From Firmicutes bacterium UBA3914 (GTDB lineage Bacteria > Bacillota > Limnochordia > Darwinibacteriales > Darwinibacteriaceae): 13,997 nt of DNA. The position numbers and the translations under genes are program-made. Within the stretch, counting starts at the first letter, position 1, and each line of letters begins with the position of its first letter. Shown here one piece after another: positions 6,209-13,685 of this stretch. The stretch lies in assembly GCA_002391385.1 (NCBI GenBank), contig DGEY01000055.1:1-13997 (forward strand). The letters run 5' to 3'. The notes beneath the pieces were generated by a model. It made no database searches, had not been told where the DNA came from, and was given only the letters and a program-made list of their open reading frames with translations.

Positions 6209-8011
6209 ATGAGCAAGCTGCCAACGCGCGCTGAAGTTCCACAGGATTTGAAATGGAAGCTGGAAGACATCTTCCCAACCGATGAAGCCTTTCAGGAGGC
6301 TTTAGCCAAAGCCAAGGCTGGCAAGGAGCGCATCTTGGCCTTAAGGGGCACCATCACCTCCGGAGAGAGCCTGCTTGCGGCCCTGAAAGTTCGCGATGAG
6401 ATCACTCTGCTGATGGAGAGGATCATCGCCTATTCCCACATGCGCAAGGACGAGGATAATGCTAATACCAAGTACCAAGGCTTTGCCGGCCAAGCCATTT
6501 CCACCGCGGTGGAGCTGAGCAGTGCCGGGGCCTTTTTGGAGCCGGAGATCCTCAGCCTGGACCCGGAAGTGGTCCGGGGCTGGATTGAGGAGATCCCGGA
6601 ACTCGCGGTGTACCGGCACTACCTGGAGGACCTGCTGCGCATGAAACCCCATGTGCTCCCCGCGGAACAGGAGGAGCTCCTGGCCGCCGCGGGTGAACTG
6701 GCGGGGGCACCGGGGAATATCTTCCGCATGTTCAACAACGCGGACCTGCGCTTCCCGGAAATCCCCAACGAAGAAGGGGAGATGGTGGAGCTTTCCCATG
6801 GGCGCTACATCAAATTCTTGGAGTCCCAGGATCCCAAGGTGCGGGAAGCGGCCTTTAAGGCCATGTATGAAACCTACTCCGCCTGGAAAAACACCCTTGG
6901 CGCGACCTATACCGCAGCGGTGAAAAAGGAACTCTATTTCTCCCGGGCCAGGAAGTACAAATCTTCCTTGGAAGCTGCCCTCTTCACCGATAATGTGGAT
7001 CCTGAGGTGTACACCAACTTGATCCAGACGGTCCACGAGCACCTGCACCTGCTCCACCGCTATGTGCGGGTGCGCAAGAAGCTCTTGGGCCTGGACGAGA
7101 TGCATATGTGGGATCTCTATGTGCCCATGGTGGCGCTGGAGGAAGAGCAGATCCCCAGGGAGCAGGCGGTGGACATGGTGCGGGCAGGCCTGCAGCCCCT
7201 GGGCGAGCAGTACCTAAGCGATCTGGAGCAGGCCTTCCGGGATGGCTGGATCGACTGGCTGGAAAACCGGGGCAAGACCAGCGGCGCCTATTCCTGGGGT
7301 GCCTACGGGGTACACCCCTATGTATTAATGAACTACCAGGGCAACCTGAAGGACGTGTTTACCCTGGCCCATGAGCTCGGCCACGCCATGCACACCTATT
7401 ACTCCAACAAGCACCAGGAGTATCCCAACGCCGACTACCGGATCTTCGTGGCGGAGGTTGCCTCCACCTTGAATGAGGCACTGCTCAACACCGACCTTCT
7501 AGGCAAGACAGAAGATCCCAAACGCCGGGCTTACCTGATCAACCACTACCTGGACGAGTTTAGGGGCACGGTATTTAGGCAGACCATGTTTGCCGAATTC
7601 GAGATGATCGTCCACGACAAGGTGGGCAGGGGCGAACCGGTCACCTGCGAACAGCTCATGGAGATCTACTACGACTTAAACAAGAAGTACTTCGGCGATG
7701 ATATCGTGGTGGATGAGCTCATCGCCATGGAGTGGGCCCGGATCCCCCACTTCTACAGGCCGTTTTATGTGTACAAGTACGCCACGGGCTTTGCCGCCGC
7801 CACCGCCTTGGCCAAACAGATCCTGGAGGAAGGGGAGCCCGCCCGGGAGCGCTATCTAACCTTCCTGGCCAGCGGCGGGTCCGACTACCCCTTGAACCTC
7901 CTGCGCCGGGCCGGCGTGGATCTAAGCAAGCCCGAGCCCATCGTCCAGGCCATGCAGGTCTTCGACGCGTTCCTCAACGAGCTGGAAAAACTGGGGGACA
8001 GCTTGACCTAA
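6209..8011 (+). CDS. pepF: Oligoendopeptidase F (M3B metallopeptidase)
   Basis: At 600 residues this is the standard length for PepF, a cytoplasmic zinc peptidase that cleaves medium-length oligopeptides in peptide recycling. The active site is intact. HELGH at residues 388-392 supplies two His ligands and the catalytic Glu389, and FVAEVAST supplies the third zinc ligand Glu416, 24 residues after the second His, as in the M3 family. The N-terminus (VPQDLKWKLEDIFP) and the C-terminal YKYATGFAAATALA are also family-typical. ATG 6209 is preceded by AAAGGGGAG at 6192-6200. The frame stays open upstream to 5615, but that part is antisense to the FtsA-like gene and resembles no protein. The gene ends in a 4-nt tail-to-tail overlap with the barrel-like gene, with no terminator visible between them. 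Confidence 0.95.
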   Translation: MSKLPTRAEVPQDLKWKLEDIFPTDEAFQEALAKAKAGKERILALRGTITSGESLLAALKVRDEITLLMERIIAYSHMRKDEDNANTKYQGFAGQAISTAVELSSAGAFLEPEILSLDPEVVRGWIEEIPELAVYRHYLEDLLRMKPHVLPAEQEELLAAAGELAGAPGNIFRMFNNADLRFPEIPNEEGEMVELSHGRYIKFLESQDPKVREAAFKAMYETYSAWKNTLGATYTAAVKKELYFSRARKYKSSLEAALFTDNVDPEVYTNLIQTVHEHLHLLHRYVRVRKKLLGLDEMHMWDLYVPMVALEEEQIPREQAVDMVRAGLQPLGEQYLSDLEQAFRDGWIDWLENRGKTSGAYSWGAYGVHPYVLMNYQGNLKDVFTLAHELGHAMHTYYSNKHQEYPNADYRIFVAEVASTLNEALLNTDLLGKTEDPKRRAYLINHYLDEFRGTVFRQTMFAEFEMIVHDKVGRGEPVTCEQLMEIYYDLNKKYFGDDIVVDELIAMEWARIPHFYRPFYVYKYATGFAAATALAKQILEEGEPARERYLTFLASGGSDYPLNLLRRAGVDLSKPEPIVQAMQVFDAFLNELEKLGDSLT

Positions 8012-8601
8012 AAAGTGATCTTCACACCCAAGCTCTGCACGCTGCCATCCAGGGCCTGGGTGTAGCTGAAGGTCAGCTGCCTTGCCCCAGCGGTGCTGTG
8101 GTGAAGTTCGTAGGTGAGCAGAGAGTTTTTGCGGTAACTGAGGTGGGCCCCCAGGGCCCATCTTTCATTGGCGGCAAAGGCCACACCGGCCTGCAGGGTA
8201 ACCTCCTCCTGGATCAGGAGGCTGCACTTCAGAGCCAATGGGTCGAAGACCAGTTTAACCCCGCCCCGCAGCGCCAGCTGCTCTCGGCGGACTCCCAACT
8301 CCAGGGCCAGTTCACTGGTGAGCTCCTCCCGCAGCGGCCAGGAGAAGGCCACGCTGCCCTGGGCCGGAAGCAGCTCCAGGCGGGGCCCGCTGGGCTCAAC
8401 TCCCAGCTGTACAGGGAGTTTCAGAGCCAGGCTCAGCTGATCCTGGACCGGCCAGGTCACACCCAGCTGAAAGTGGAAGAGGCGGAAATCATGGTAGGGG
8501 GAGCTCAAAACCTGGGTTTCCCAGGTCCAGGCTGCCGAGGCCACCTGGCCGCAGCAGGCCAGCAGCGCCAGGGTTAGGAACACTTGTGCCAGTTGTCTCA
8601 T
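8008..8601 (-). CDS. Exported beta-barrel-like (outer-membrane-type) protein, unknown function
   Basis: A 197-residue precursor with a signal peptide: MRQLA, a hydrophobic stretch, then VASA before AWTWE, a good signal peptidase I site. LLACC at residues 13-17 is a weaker lipobox alternative. The mature chain is nearly all alternating hydrophobic and polar segments separated by short turns, for example LSLALKLPVQLGV, ELALELGV, LRGGVKLVFD and ALGAHLSYRKN. It ends ...SLGVKITF with a terminal Phe, the hallmark of proteins inserted by the BAM machinery. This predicts a small barrel of about 8-12 strands. Start ATG 8601 is fixed by GAGGAGG 6 nt upstream; that site overlaps the stop of the C39 peptidase gene, which ends 11 nt before the ATG, so the two form one operon. 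No family was recognised by sequence. It would make sense only in a cell with an outer membrane. Confidence 0.65.
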   Translation of the reverse strand: MRQLAQVFLTLALLACCGQVASAAWTWETQVLSSPYHDFRLFHFQLGVTWPVQDQLSLALKLPVQLGVEPSGPRLELLPAQGSVAFSWPLREELTSELALELGVRREQLALRGGVKLVFDPLALKCSLLIQEEVTLQAGVAFAANERWALGAHLSYRKNSLLTYELHHSTAGARQLTFSYTQALDGSVQSLGVKITF

Positions 8602-8612
8602 GGCGTTCCTCC

Positions 8613-9158
8613 TCAAAACTCGGCTACCGCCTGGTTCAAGAGGCGCAGCCGGCGTTCCACTGAGGTTAACAGCTTTTCCACACTGGATAAGGGGGGAAGC
8701 TCCGGGAAGTGGAGGATGTAGCCGCTGAAGTCTTCCAGGAAGACCCTCGGCGGCAGCGCCCGCACCCCGCTGGCGGGGTCGGCCACCACCAGGAAACCTT
8801 CCACAAGACCCAGCAGCACCACATAGTGCCCGAGCTCCAGGTCCCGGTGGGCCAGGAGCGGGCGGTTGGGGGAGTTGGTGAAAAAGTAGTGCAGTTCATC
8901 CCAGGTGAGTTTGTACCCTTCCACAGTCCAGCCCCGGCTGTGGAAATAGCGGGCCAGGTCCGCCAGGGAAACGCCCCGGCCTTCCACCGCCTCCAGCTGA
9001 GGCTCGGTGCTTTCCCCAGCCAAGAGGAAGAGGATGGCGCAGGCGGTGGGCCCGCAGTCCCAGGGGGTGCTTTGGCCTAGAAGGCCGTGGTACTTCGTCT
9101 CTTGGTAGGGTTGGAGTGAACTCACCAGGTGGAAGAAGAGCACGAGCCAAATAGGCAT
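8613..9158 (-). CDS. Secreted C39-family (double-glycine-type) cysteine peptidase
   Basis: A 181-residue protein with an N-terminal hydrophobic segment (MPIWLVLFFHLVSSL) that should act as a signal or anchor, then a C39 papain-like domain. The domain has Q29 (oxyanion hole) six residues before Cys35 in QSTPWDCGPTA, His111 in LELGHYVVLLG and Asp127 in VVADPASG, so all four catalytic positions of C39 peptidases are present. It has no ABC-transporter membrane or ATPase part, unlike bacteriocin exporters, so it should act alone outside the cytoplasmic membrane. The start is ATG 9158; GTG 9161, immediately before it, is an alternative with GGGAG at better spacing. TTG 9197 is unlikely because it lies between the -35 and -10 elements of the promoter. 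The barrel-like gene follows directly. Confidence 0.8.
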   Translation of the reverse strand: MPIWLVLFFHLVSSLQPYQETKYHGLLGQSTPWDCGPTACAILFLLAGESTEPQLEAVEGRGVSLADLARYFHSRGWTVEGYKLTWDELHYFFTNSPNRPLLAHRDLELGHYVVLLGLVEGFLVVADPASGVRALPPRVFLEDFSGYILHFPELPPLSSVEKLLTSVERRLRLLNQAVAEF

Positions 9159-9175
9159 CACCTCTTTTTGCTCCC

Positions 9176-9204
9176 AGTTTAGGATCTTTGGGCGCAATTG
9201 TCAA
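9176..9204 (-). promoter_or_regulatory. Sigma-70/A-type promoter of the C39 peptidase-barrel operon
   Basis: Read on the minus strand, a perfect -35 TTGACA (9204-9199), a 17-nt spacer and a -10 TAAACT (9181-9176; 4 of 6 to TATAAT). Transcription would begin near 9169, giving a very short leader before the ATG at 9158. Confidence 0.6.
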
Positions 9205-9400
9205 GAGAATTTAGAATACTACGGCAAACAAGTATTTTCCTGAACAAAGTGCTTTTTGTGGCAGGGAAATTTACTGATTGTGGTGAATTAATAAACACTT
9301 TTTGAGACAAACGTTTTCCCGGACGGGGGGTGTGAAAATAAGTACCTAGACCAGGACTACGGGATCGCCGTGTCCAATTGATCTGAAGGAGGCTGTTACT
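9205..9400. promoter_or_regulatory. Divergent intergenic region upstream of the rpiR-chbP operon
   Basis: This 196-nt, locally AT-richer region separates the C39 operon from the RpiR-type regulator. It holds a near-repeat of 13 nt, GCTTTTTGTGGCA at 9251-9263 and ACTTTTTGAGACA at 9297-9309, with 10 of 13 bases alike and starts 46 nt apart. It also holds a short palindrome AAACGTTT at 9309-9316. Either could be an operator for the regulator, which is inference. No -35/-10 pair near consensus was found on the plus strand. The ribosome site AAGGAGG at 9386-9392 serves the regulator gene. Confidence 0.4.
9251..9309 (+). repeat. Pair of 13-nt near-direct repeats, candidate operator
   Basis: GCTTTTTGTGGCA (9251-9263) and ACTTTTTGAGACA (9297-9309) match at 10 of 13 positions, with starts 46 nt apart (about 4.4 helical turns). 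They lie 92-150 nt upstream of the RpiR-type regulator. T-rich sequence raises the chance of coincidence, and no footprint or family motif is known to me for this pair. Confidence 0.25.
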
Positions 9401-10270
9401 GTGAGTCGGTTGGCTAACGCTCTGCTGCACATTCGCGGGACTTACCCGGCCTTGAGGCCTGCTGAAAAGCGCGTGGCCCAAGTCATCTTGAGCGACCCCA
9501 GGGAGGCGGTGCACTACTCCATTACCCAACTGGCGGAAAAGGCTGAAGTAAGCGATGCTACCGTAGTTAAGTTCTGTAAGCGCCTGGGCTACAAAGGCTA
9601 TCAAGAGTTCAAGATCATGTTAGCGCAAGATGTGGCGGTGAAGCCGCAGCTCATCCACGGCGAAGTGGAGCCGGGCAATGATGTGCAGACCATCAAAGAG
9701 AAGATCTTTCAGGCAAACATCAGCGCCCTGCAGGAAACTGCCCAAGTGCTGGAGACGGAAGCTCTGGAGCGGGCGGTGCAGGCCCTGGCCAATGCCGGCG
9801 AAATCCATTTCTACGGGGTGGGGGCCTCCGGCATTGTGGCCCTGGATGCGGAGCAGAAGTTTTCCCGGATCGGACTGAGGACCAGCGCCTTTTTGGACAC
9901 CCACCTGCAGATCGCCCGCGCGGTACACCTACGGGAAGGGGATGTGGCCGTGTGCCTGTCCTTTTCCGGGGAAACGGTGGAGATCGTGGAGGCCCTGCGC
10001 GCGGCCAAACAGGCCGGGGCCCTGACCATTGCCATCACCAGTTTCTCCGGCTCTACCCTGGCCAGGGAAGCAGATGTGCTTCTGCTCACCTCCACTCAGC
10101 AGAATCTCTTTAGAAGCGGCGCCATCGCTTCCCGACTTACGCAGCTGAGCACCATTGACGTTCTGTTCATCGCCGTGGCCCTGGTGGATCACGAGCGGGC
10201 CCAGGAGGCCATTGAAAAAACCCGGGCCATTTTGTCCCAGCGCCGGCTGGAGCGATTGAAGGGGTCTTGA
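9401..10270 (+). CDS. MurR/RpiR-family transcriptional regulator (HTH + SIS)
   Basis: At 289 residues it has the standard size and two-domain layout. The N-terminal RpiR helix-turn-helix domain spans residues 1-77, with LAEKAEVSDATVVKFCKRLG (44-63) as the recognition region. The SIS sugar-phosphate-binding domain spans about 115-262, with FYGVGASG (137-144), LSFSGET (186-192) and ITSFSGSTLA (212-221). Proteins of this family control catabolism of phosphosugars and bind the sugar phosphate through the SIS Ser/Thr loops. The start is GTG 9401, with AAGGAGG 8 nt upstream. chbP begins 31 nt after the stop, so the regulator probably controls, and is co-transcribed with, chitobiose phosphorylase. 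The natural ligand would then be a GlcNAc-derived phosphate (inference). Whether it activates or represses cannot be told. Confidence 0.92.
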   Translation: MSRLANALLHIRGTYPALRPAEKRVAQVILSDPREAVHYSITQLAEKAEVSDATVVKFCKRLGYKGYQEFKIMLAQDVAVKPQLIHGEVEPGNDVQTIKEKIFQANISALQETAQVLETEALERAVQALANAGEIHFYGVGASGIVALDAEQKFSRIGLRTSAFLDTHLQIARAVHLREGDVAVCLSFSGETVEIVEALRAAKQAGALTIAITSFSGSTLAREADVLLLTSTQQNLFRSGAIASRLTQLSTIDVLFIAVALVDHERAQEAIEKTRAILSQRRLERLKGS

Positions 10271-10301
10271 ACACTGGCAAAACGAATAGAGGAGAGCTGG
10301 C

Positions 10302-12698
10302 ATGAGGTACGGCTATTTTGACGATGCGAACCGGGAGTATGTGATCGAGCGTCCAGATATCCCAGTTTCCTGGACGAACTACCTTGGTGTAAAGGATTTC
10401 TGCACAGTGATCTCCCACAACGGCGGCGGCTATTCCTTTTTCAAATCGCCGCAGCATCACCGCATTACACGTTTTCGCCCCAACGGGGTGCCCCTGGACC
10501 GCCCGGGCCACTACGTCTACCTGCGGGACGATGCCACGGGGGAGTACTGGTCCGTTTCCTGGCAGCCGGTGGGCGTTGACCTCAGCAAGGCGGCTTACCA
10601 GTGCAGGCACGGCCTATCCTACTCCAAATTTCTCTGCTCTTACCGGGACATCGAAGCCCAGCAGCTGCTCTTTGTTCCCGTCGCCGATGACCTGGAGCTT
10701 TGGGATGTGCGTCTCAAGAACACTTCCCCCGAGACCCGGCGGTTAAGTGTCTTTACCTATGTGGAGTTTTCCTTCCATCATGTGGACATCGATAACCAGA
10801 ACTTCCAGATGAGCCTCTATGCCAGCGGTTCAAGCCTCCAGGATGGGATCATCGAGTATGACTTTTTCTACGAACCGTGGACCTTCCATTATTTTACCGC
10901 CAACTTCGAGCCCGACAGCTATGATTCCATAAGAGATGAATTCATCGGCCCCTACCGCACGGAAAGCAATCCTGTGGCGGTGGAAAGGGGAGTGTGCTCC
11001 AACCGCAGCCAGCTTGGGGGCAACCACTGCGGGGCTCTGCACAAGCGGCTCAGCCTCGAGCCCGGGGAAGAGGTGCGCCTGATTTACCTTTTGGGCGTGG
11101 GCCATCGCCGCGCTGGCCAGGAGATGCGGAAAAAGTACGCTGATCCCGCCAGTGTGGATGCGGCCTTTGTGGAGCTGCAGCGCCACTGGCAGCAGAAGCT
11201 GGAGGCCCTGCAGTGCCGCACGCCCCATGAAGGCCTGAACACCATGATCAACACCTGGAACCTCTACCAGGCGGAAACCTGCGTGGTCTGGTCAAGGTTT
11301 GCTTCTTTTATCGAAGTCGGGGGCCGCACCGGGCTGGGCTATCGGGATACAGCCCAAGATGTGTACAGCGTGCCCCATACCAACCCCGCAAAGGTCAAGC
11401 AGCGCCTGGAGGAACTCCTCCGGGCACAGGTGAGCCAAGGATACGGGCTGCACCTGTTTGAGCCAGAGCTCTTCGACCCTTCCCGGCCGCCCCGGCCCAA
11501 GTTCAAATCGCCCACTGTGGTCCCGGAGCCTCCGAAAAGCAGCTTGATTCACGGGCTGGAAGACACCTGTTCCGATGATCATCTGTGGCTGGTGCCCTCG
11601 GTGTGCGAGTACGTTAAGGAAACGGCGGATGTGGGCTTTTTCCAGGAAGTTTATCCCTTCGCCGACGGGGGCGAGGCTGCGGTGTACGAACACCTCAAGC
11701 GGGCCCTGGACTTTTCCGCCGCACAGGTGGGGCAGCGGGGTATCTGTAAGGGGCTGTGGGCCGATTGGAACGACTGCTTGAACCTGGGCGGCGGGGAAAG
11801 TGCCATGGTTTCTTTTCTGCACTACTGGGCGCTGCAGGAGTTTATTGAGGCCGCGGAATTCCTGGGACATGGAAAAGATGTGGAGTGCTACACGGCCCTG
11901 GCGGAAAAGGTGCGGCGCACCTGCGAGGAAGAGCTGTGGGATGGCCAGTGGTACCTGCGGGGCTTCACCGCCCAGGGCGCCAAAATCGGCAGCAGGGAGA
12001 ACGAAGAAGGGCGGATCCATTTGGAGTCCAATGCCCTGGCTGTTCTCTCCGGGGCTGCTTCCCGGGAGCGGGCCCTCTCCTGCATGGATGCGGTGGACCG
12101 CTATCTTTATTCCCCCCGGGGTCTGCACTTGGTCTGGCCCGCCTACACCAAGCCCGACGACGGCGTAGGGTTTGTCACCAGGGTCTACCCTGGCATCAAG
12201 GAAAACGCGGCCATCTTCAGCCATCCCAACCCCTGGGCGATCATTGCCGAATGCCGCCTGGGCCGGGGCTCCCGGGCCATGAAGTTCTACGATGCGCTTT
12301 TGCCCTACAACCAAAACGACGAGATCGAGATCCGCCACGCCGAACCCTATTCTTACTGCCAATTTATCGTGGGTAGAGATCACGAACTATTCGGGCGGGC
12401 CCGGCATCCCTGGCTCACGGGCAGTGCCGGATGGAACTACGTGGCCGCGACCCGCTGGATCTTGGGCGTGCGGGTCTCGTACCGCGGGTTGATCGTGGAT
12501 CCCTGCATCCCCGCAGACTGGCCCGGGTTCAAGGTTAACCGCAGGTGGCGGGGGGCGCTGTATCTGATCACCGTGGAAAACCCCCAAGGGGTGGAACGGG
12601 GCGTCAAGTCCATCACCCTCAACGGGAAACCCCTCAGCGGGGAAATCCCAGCCCAGCCGCGGGGTACCGTGAACGAGGTTGTGGTGGTGATGGGTTAA
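10302..12698 (+). CDS. chbP: N,N'-diacetylchitobiose phosphorylase (GH94)
   Basis: A 798-residue glycoside phosphorylase very like Vibrio ChbP (about 800 residues) along its full length as I recall that sequence. It splits (GlcNAc)2 with phosphate into GlcNAc-1-phosphate and GlcNAc in the cytoplasm. An N-terminal beta-sandwich domain (about 1-290; YGYFDDANREYVI, TNYLGVKDFCTVISHN) is followed by the alpha/alpha-barrel catalytic domain (about 320-730) and a C-terminal beta domain (VDPCIPADWPGF). The catalytic acid is Asp491 in ADWNDCLNLGG, and ASFIEVGGRTGLGYRDTAQD and EPYSYCQFIVGRDH line the active site. Other GH94 members (cellobiose or cellodextrin phosphorylase) are less likely given the near-identity to ChbP around these motifs. 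ATG 10302 is preceded by AGAGGAGAG at 10288-10296. It sits 31 nt after the RpiR-type regulator gene and is followed by a hairpin terminator. No sugar transporter or intact GlcNAc kinase is in the window. Confidence 0.93.
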   Translation: MRYGYFDDANREYVIERPDIPVSWTNYLGVKDFCTVISHNGGGYSFFKSPQHHRITRFRPNGVPLDRPGHYVYLRDDATGEYWSVSWQPVGVDLSKAAYQCRHGLSYSKFLCSYRDIEAQQLLFVPVADDLELWDVRLKNTSPETRRLSVFTYVEFSFHHVDIDNQNFQMSLYASGSSLQDGIIEYDFFYEPWTFHYFTANFEPDSYDSIRDEFIGPYRTESNPVAVERGVCSNRSQLGGNHCGALHKRLSLEPGEEVRLIYLLGVGHRRAGQEMRKKYADPASVDAAFVELQRHWQQKLEALQCRTPHEGLNTMINTWNLYQAETCVVWSRFASFIEVGGRTGLGYRDTAQDVYSVPHTNPAKVKQRLEELLRAQVSQGYGLHLFEPELFDPSRPPRPKFKSPTVVPEPPKSSLIHGLEDTCSDDHLWLVPSVCEYVKETADVGFFQEVYPFADGGEAAVYEHLKRALDFSAAQVGQRGICKGLWADWNDCLNLGGGESAMVSFLHYWALQEFIEAAEFLGHGKDVECYTALAEKVRRTCEEELWDGQWYLRGFTAQGAKIGSRENEEGRIHLESNALAVLSGAASRERALSCMDAVDRYLYSPRGLHLVWPAYTKPDDGVGFVTRVYPGIKENAAIFSHPNPWAIIAECRLGRGSRAMKFYDALLPYNQNDEIEIRHAEPYSYCQFIVGRDHELFGRARHPWLTGSAGWNYVAATRWILGVRVSYRGLIVDPCIPADWPGFKVNRRWRGALYLITVENPQGVERGVKSITLNGKPLSGEIPAQPRGTVNEVVVVMG

Positions 12699-12724
12699 GG
12701 TGCAGGACTTCAGCTTGGAAAGAA

Positions 12725-12748
12725 AGCCGCTAGGCTCAGCTAGCGGCT
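12725..12748. terminator. Bidirectional hairpin terminator between chbP and the exonuclease gene
   Basis: A perfect 9-bp stem AGCCGCTAG / CTAGCGGCT (12725-12733 with 12740-12748) and the 6-nt loop GCTCAG lie between two convergent genes. The plus-strand tail is ATTTGCTAGTTT and the minus-strand tail is TTCTTTCC. Both are only moderately T-rich, so efficiency is uncertain in each direction. Confidence 0.7.
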
Positions 12749-12758
12749 ATTTGCTAGT

Positions 12759-13604
12759 TTAGCCAATTTCCGGAACGGCCGCCCGGATGCCCAAGGAGTC
12801 TAGGGTGCGGCGCACATCTTCCTCGGCAAAGGCTAGGCGCCCCGCCTGCCAGCAGCAGTAGGTGGGGACGCTGCGCTCGATGGTGGCCAGTTCCCGATAG
12901 AGGTGGGCCTCTTCTTGTTGTTGCGCCAGGTTCTGCCCGGCTTTCCCCGGCAGCAGATCGGCGTTTTTGATCAGCTCATCCAGGGAACCGAACATATCCA
13001 GCCAGCGCACTGCCGTTTTGGGCCCCACCAGGGGAATGCCTGGAATGTTGTCACTGCTGTCGCCCACCAGGGCTTTGTAGTCGGGAACTCGCTCTGGGGG
13101 AACGCCCAGTTCATACCGGACGATCTCCGGCGTGAAGAGCTTGTTGGCCCTGCTGTTGGGGACCACCACAGTTACCCGCTCCGAAACCAGCTGCAGGGCA
13201 TCCCGGTCCGTGGTCACCAGATAGCAGTGGGTGTCCGCCGGGGCATAGTGGCTCATGGTACCCATGATGTCATCCGCTTCGTAGCCGGCGAGACTCACCA
13301 AGGGGATGCTGAAACTGGCGATCACCTCTTCAATCAGTTCAATCTGGCCCCTCAGCTCCTCCGGCATGGGGGGCCTGTGCTCTTTATAGGCGGGAAAGAG
13401 TTCGTGACGGAAGGTGGGGCTGGGGTGATCGGAGGCTACGAAGAGGTAATCCGGCTGGAATTGCCGCATCAAACTGGTTAGGGTATTATAAAAGCCGAGG
13501 ACGGCGTTGATAATTTGACCATCCTGCCGTCTAATAGATGTTGGTAATCCGAAAAAAGAGCGGTATACTAAAGAAAAACAGTCCAAGATCAAACAGGTAG
13601 ACAA
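12759..13604 (-). CDS. Stand-alone 5'-3' exonuclease (PolA N-terminal domain type, YpcP/ExoIX-like)
   Basis: A 281-residue protein comparable to the 5'-nuclease domain of DNA polymerase I, without the 3'-5' or polymerase domains. Visible elements are LILDCFSLVYRSFF (5-18; Asp8), SDHPSPTFRHELFPAYKEHR (58-77), the acidic cluster GYEADD (107-112), TTDRDALQLVS (131-141; Asp133, Asp135) and the helix-3-turn-helix with GDSSDNIPGIPLVGPKTA (181-198; Asp182, Asp185). The metal-binding acidic set looks complete. Such enzymes remove flaps and RNA primers. The first motif reads DCF where the family usually has DGN or DG-like residues. TTG 13604 is chosen as start because AAAGGAG (13613-13619) lies 8 nt upstream and the fold begins there. 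ATG 13628 lacks a ribosome site and lies almost on top of the predicted transcription start. Confidence 0.88.
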   Translation of the reverse strand: MSTCLILDCFSLVYRSFFGLPTSIRRQDGQIINAVLGFYNTLTSLMRQFQPDYLFVASDHPSPTFRHELFPAYKEHRPPMPEELRGQIELIEEVIASFSIPLVSLAGYEADDIMGTMSHYAPADTHCYLVTTDRDALQLVSERVTVVVPNSRANKLFTPEIVRYELGVPPERVPDYKALVGDSSDNIPGIPLVGPKTAVRWLDMFGSLDELIKNADLLPGKAGQNLAQQQEEAHLYRELATIERSVPTYCCWQAGRLAFAEEDVRRTLDSLGIRAAVPEIG

Positions 13605-13637
13605 GGCGCTGACTCCTTTGAACGGCATTTAGTATTT

Positions 13638-13646
13638 ATTATAACA
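13638..13646 (-). promoter_or_regulatory. Extended -10 promoter of the exonuclease gene
   Basis: On the minus strand the sequence TGTTATAAT is a TGn extended -10 with a perfect TATAAT (13643-13638). No -35 match is present 17 nt upstream, as is usual for extended -10 promoters. Transcription would start near 13631, leaving a leader of about 27 nt that holds AAAGGAG before TTG 13604. Confidence 0.6.
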
Positions 13647-13685
13647 CACCCTTTCCCCCTTGGGCTGAGAAAGGAGCGCGGTTCC

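Noticed and set aside
11292..12383. A 363-codon open frame on the minus strand
   Set aside because: It is antisense to the catalytic domain of chbP, whose protein similarity is unmistakable. Codon bias of the real gene keeps the opposite frame open.
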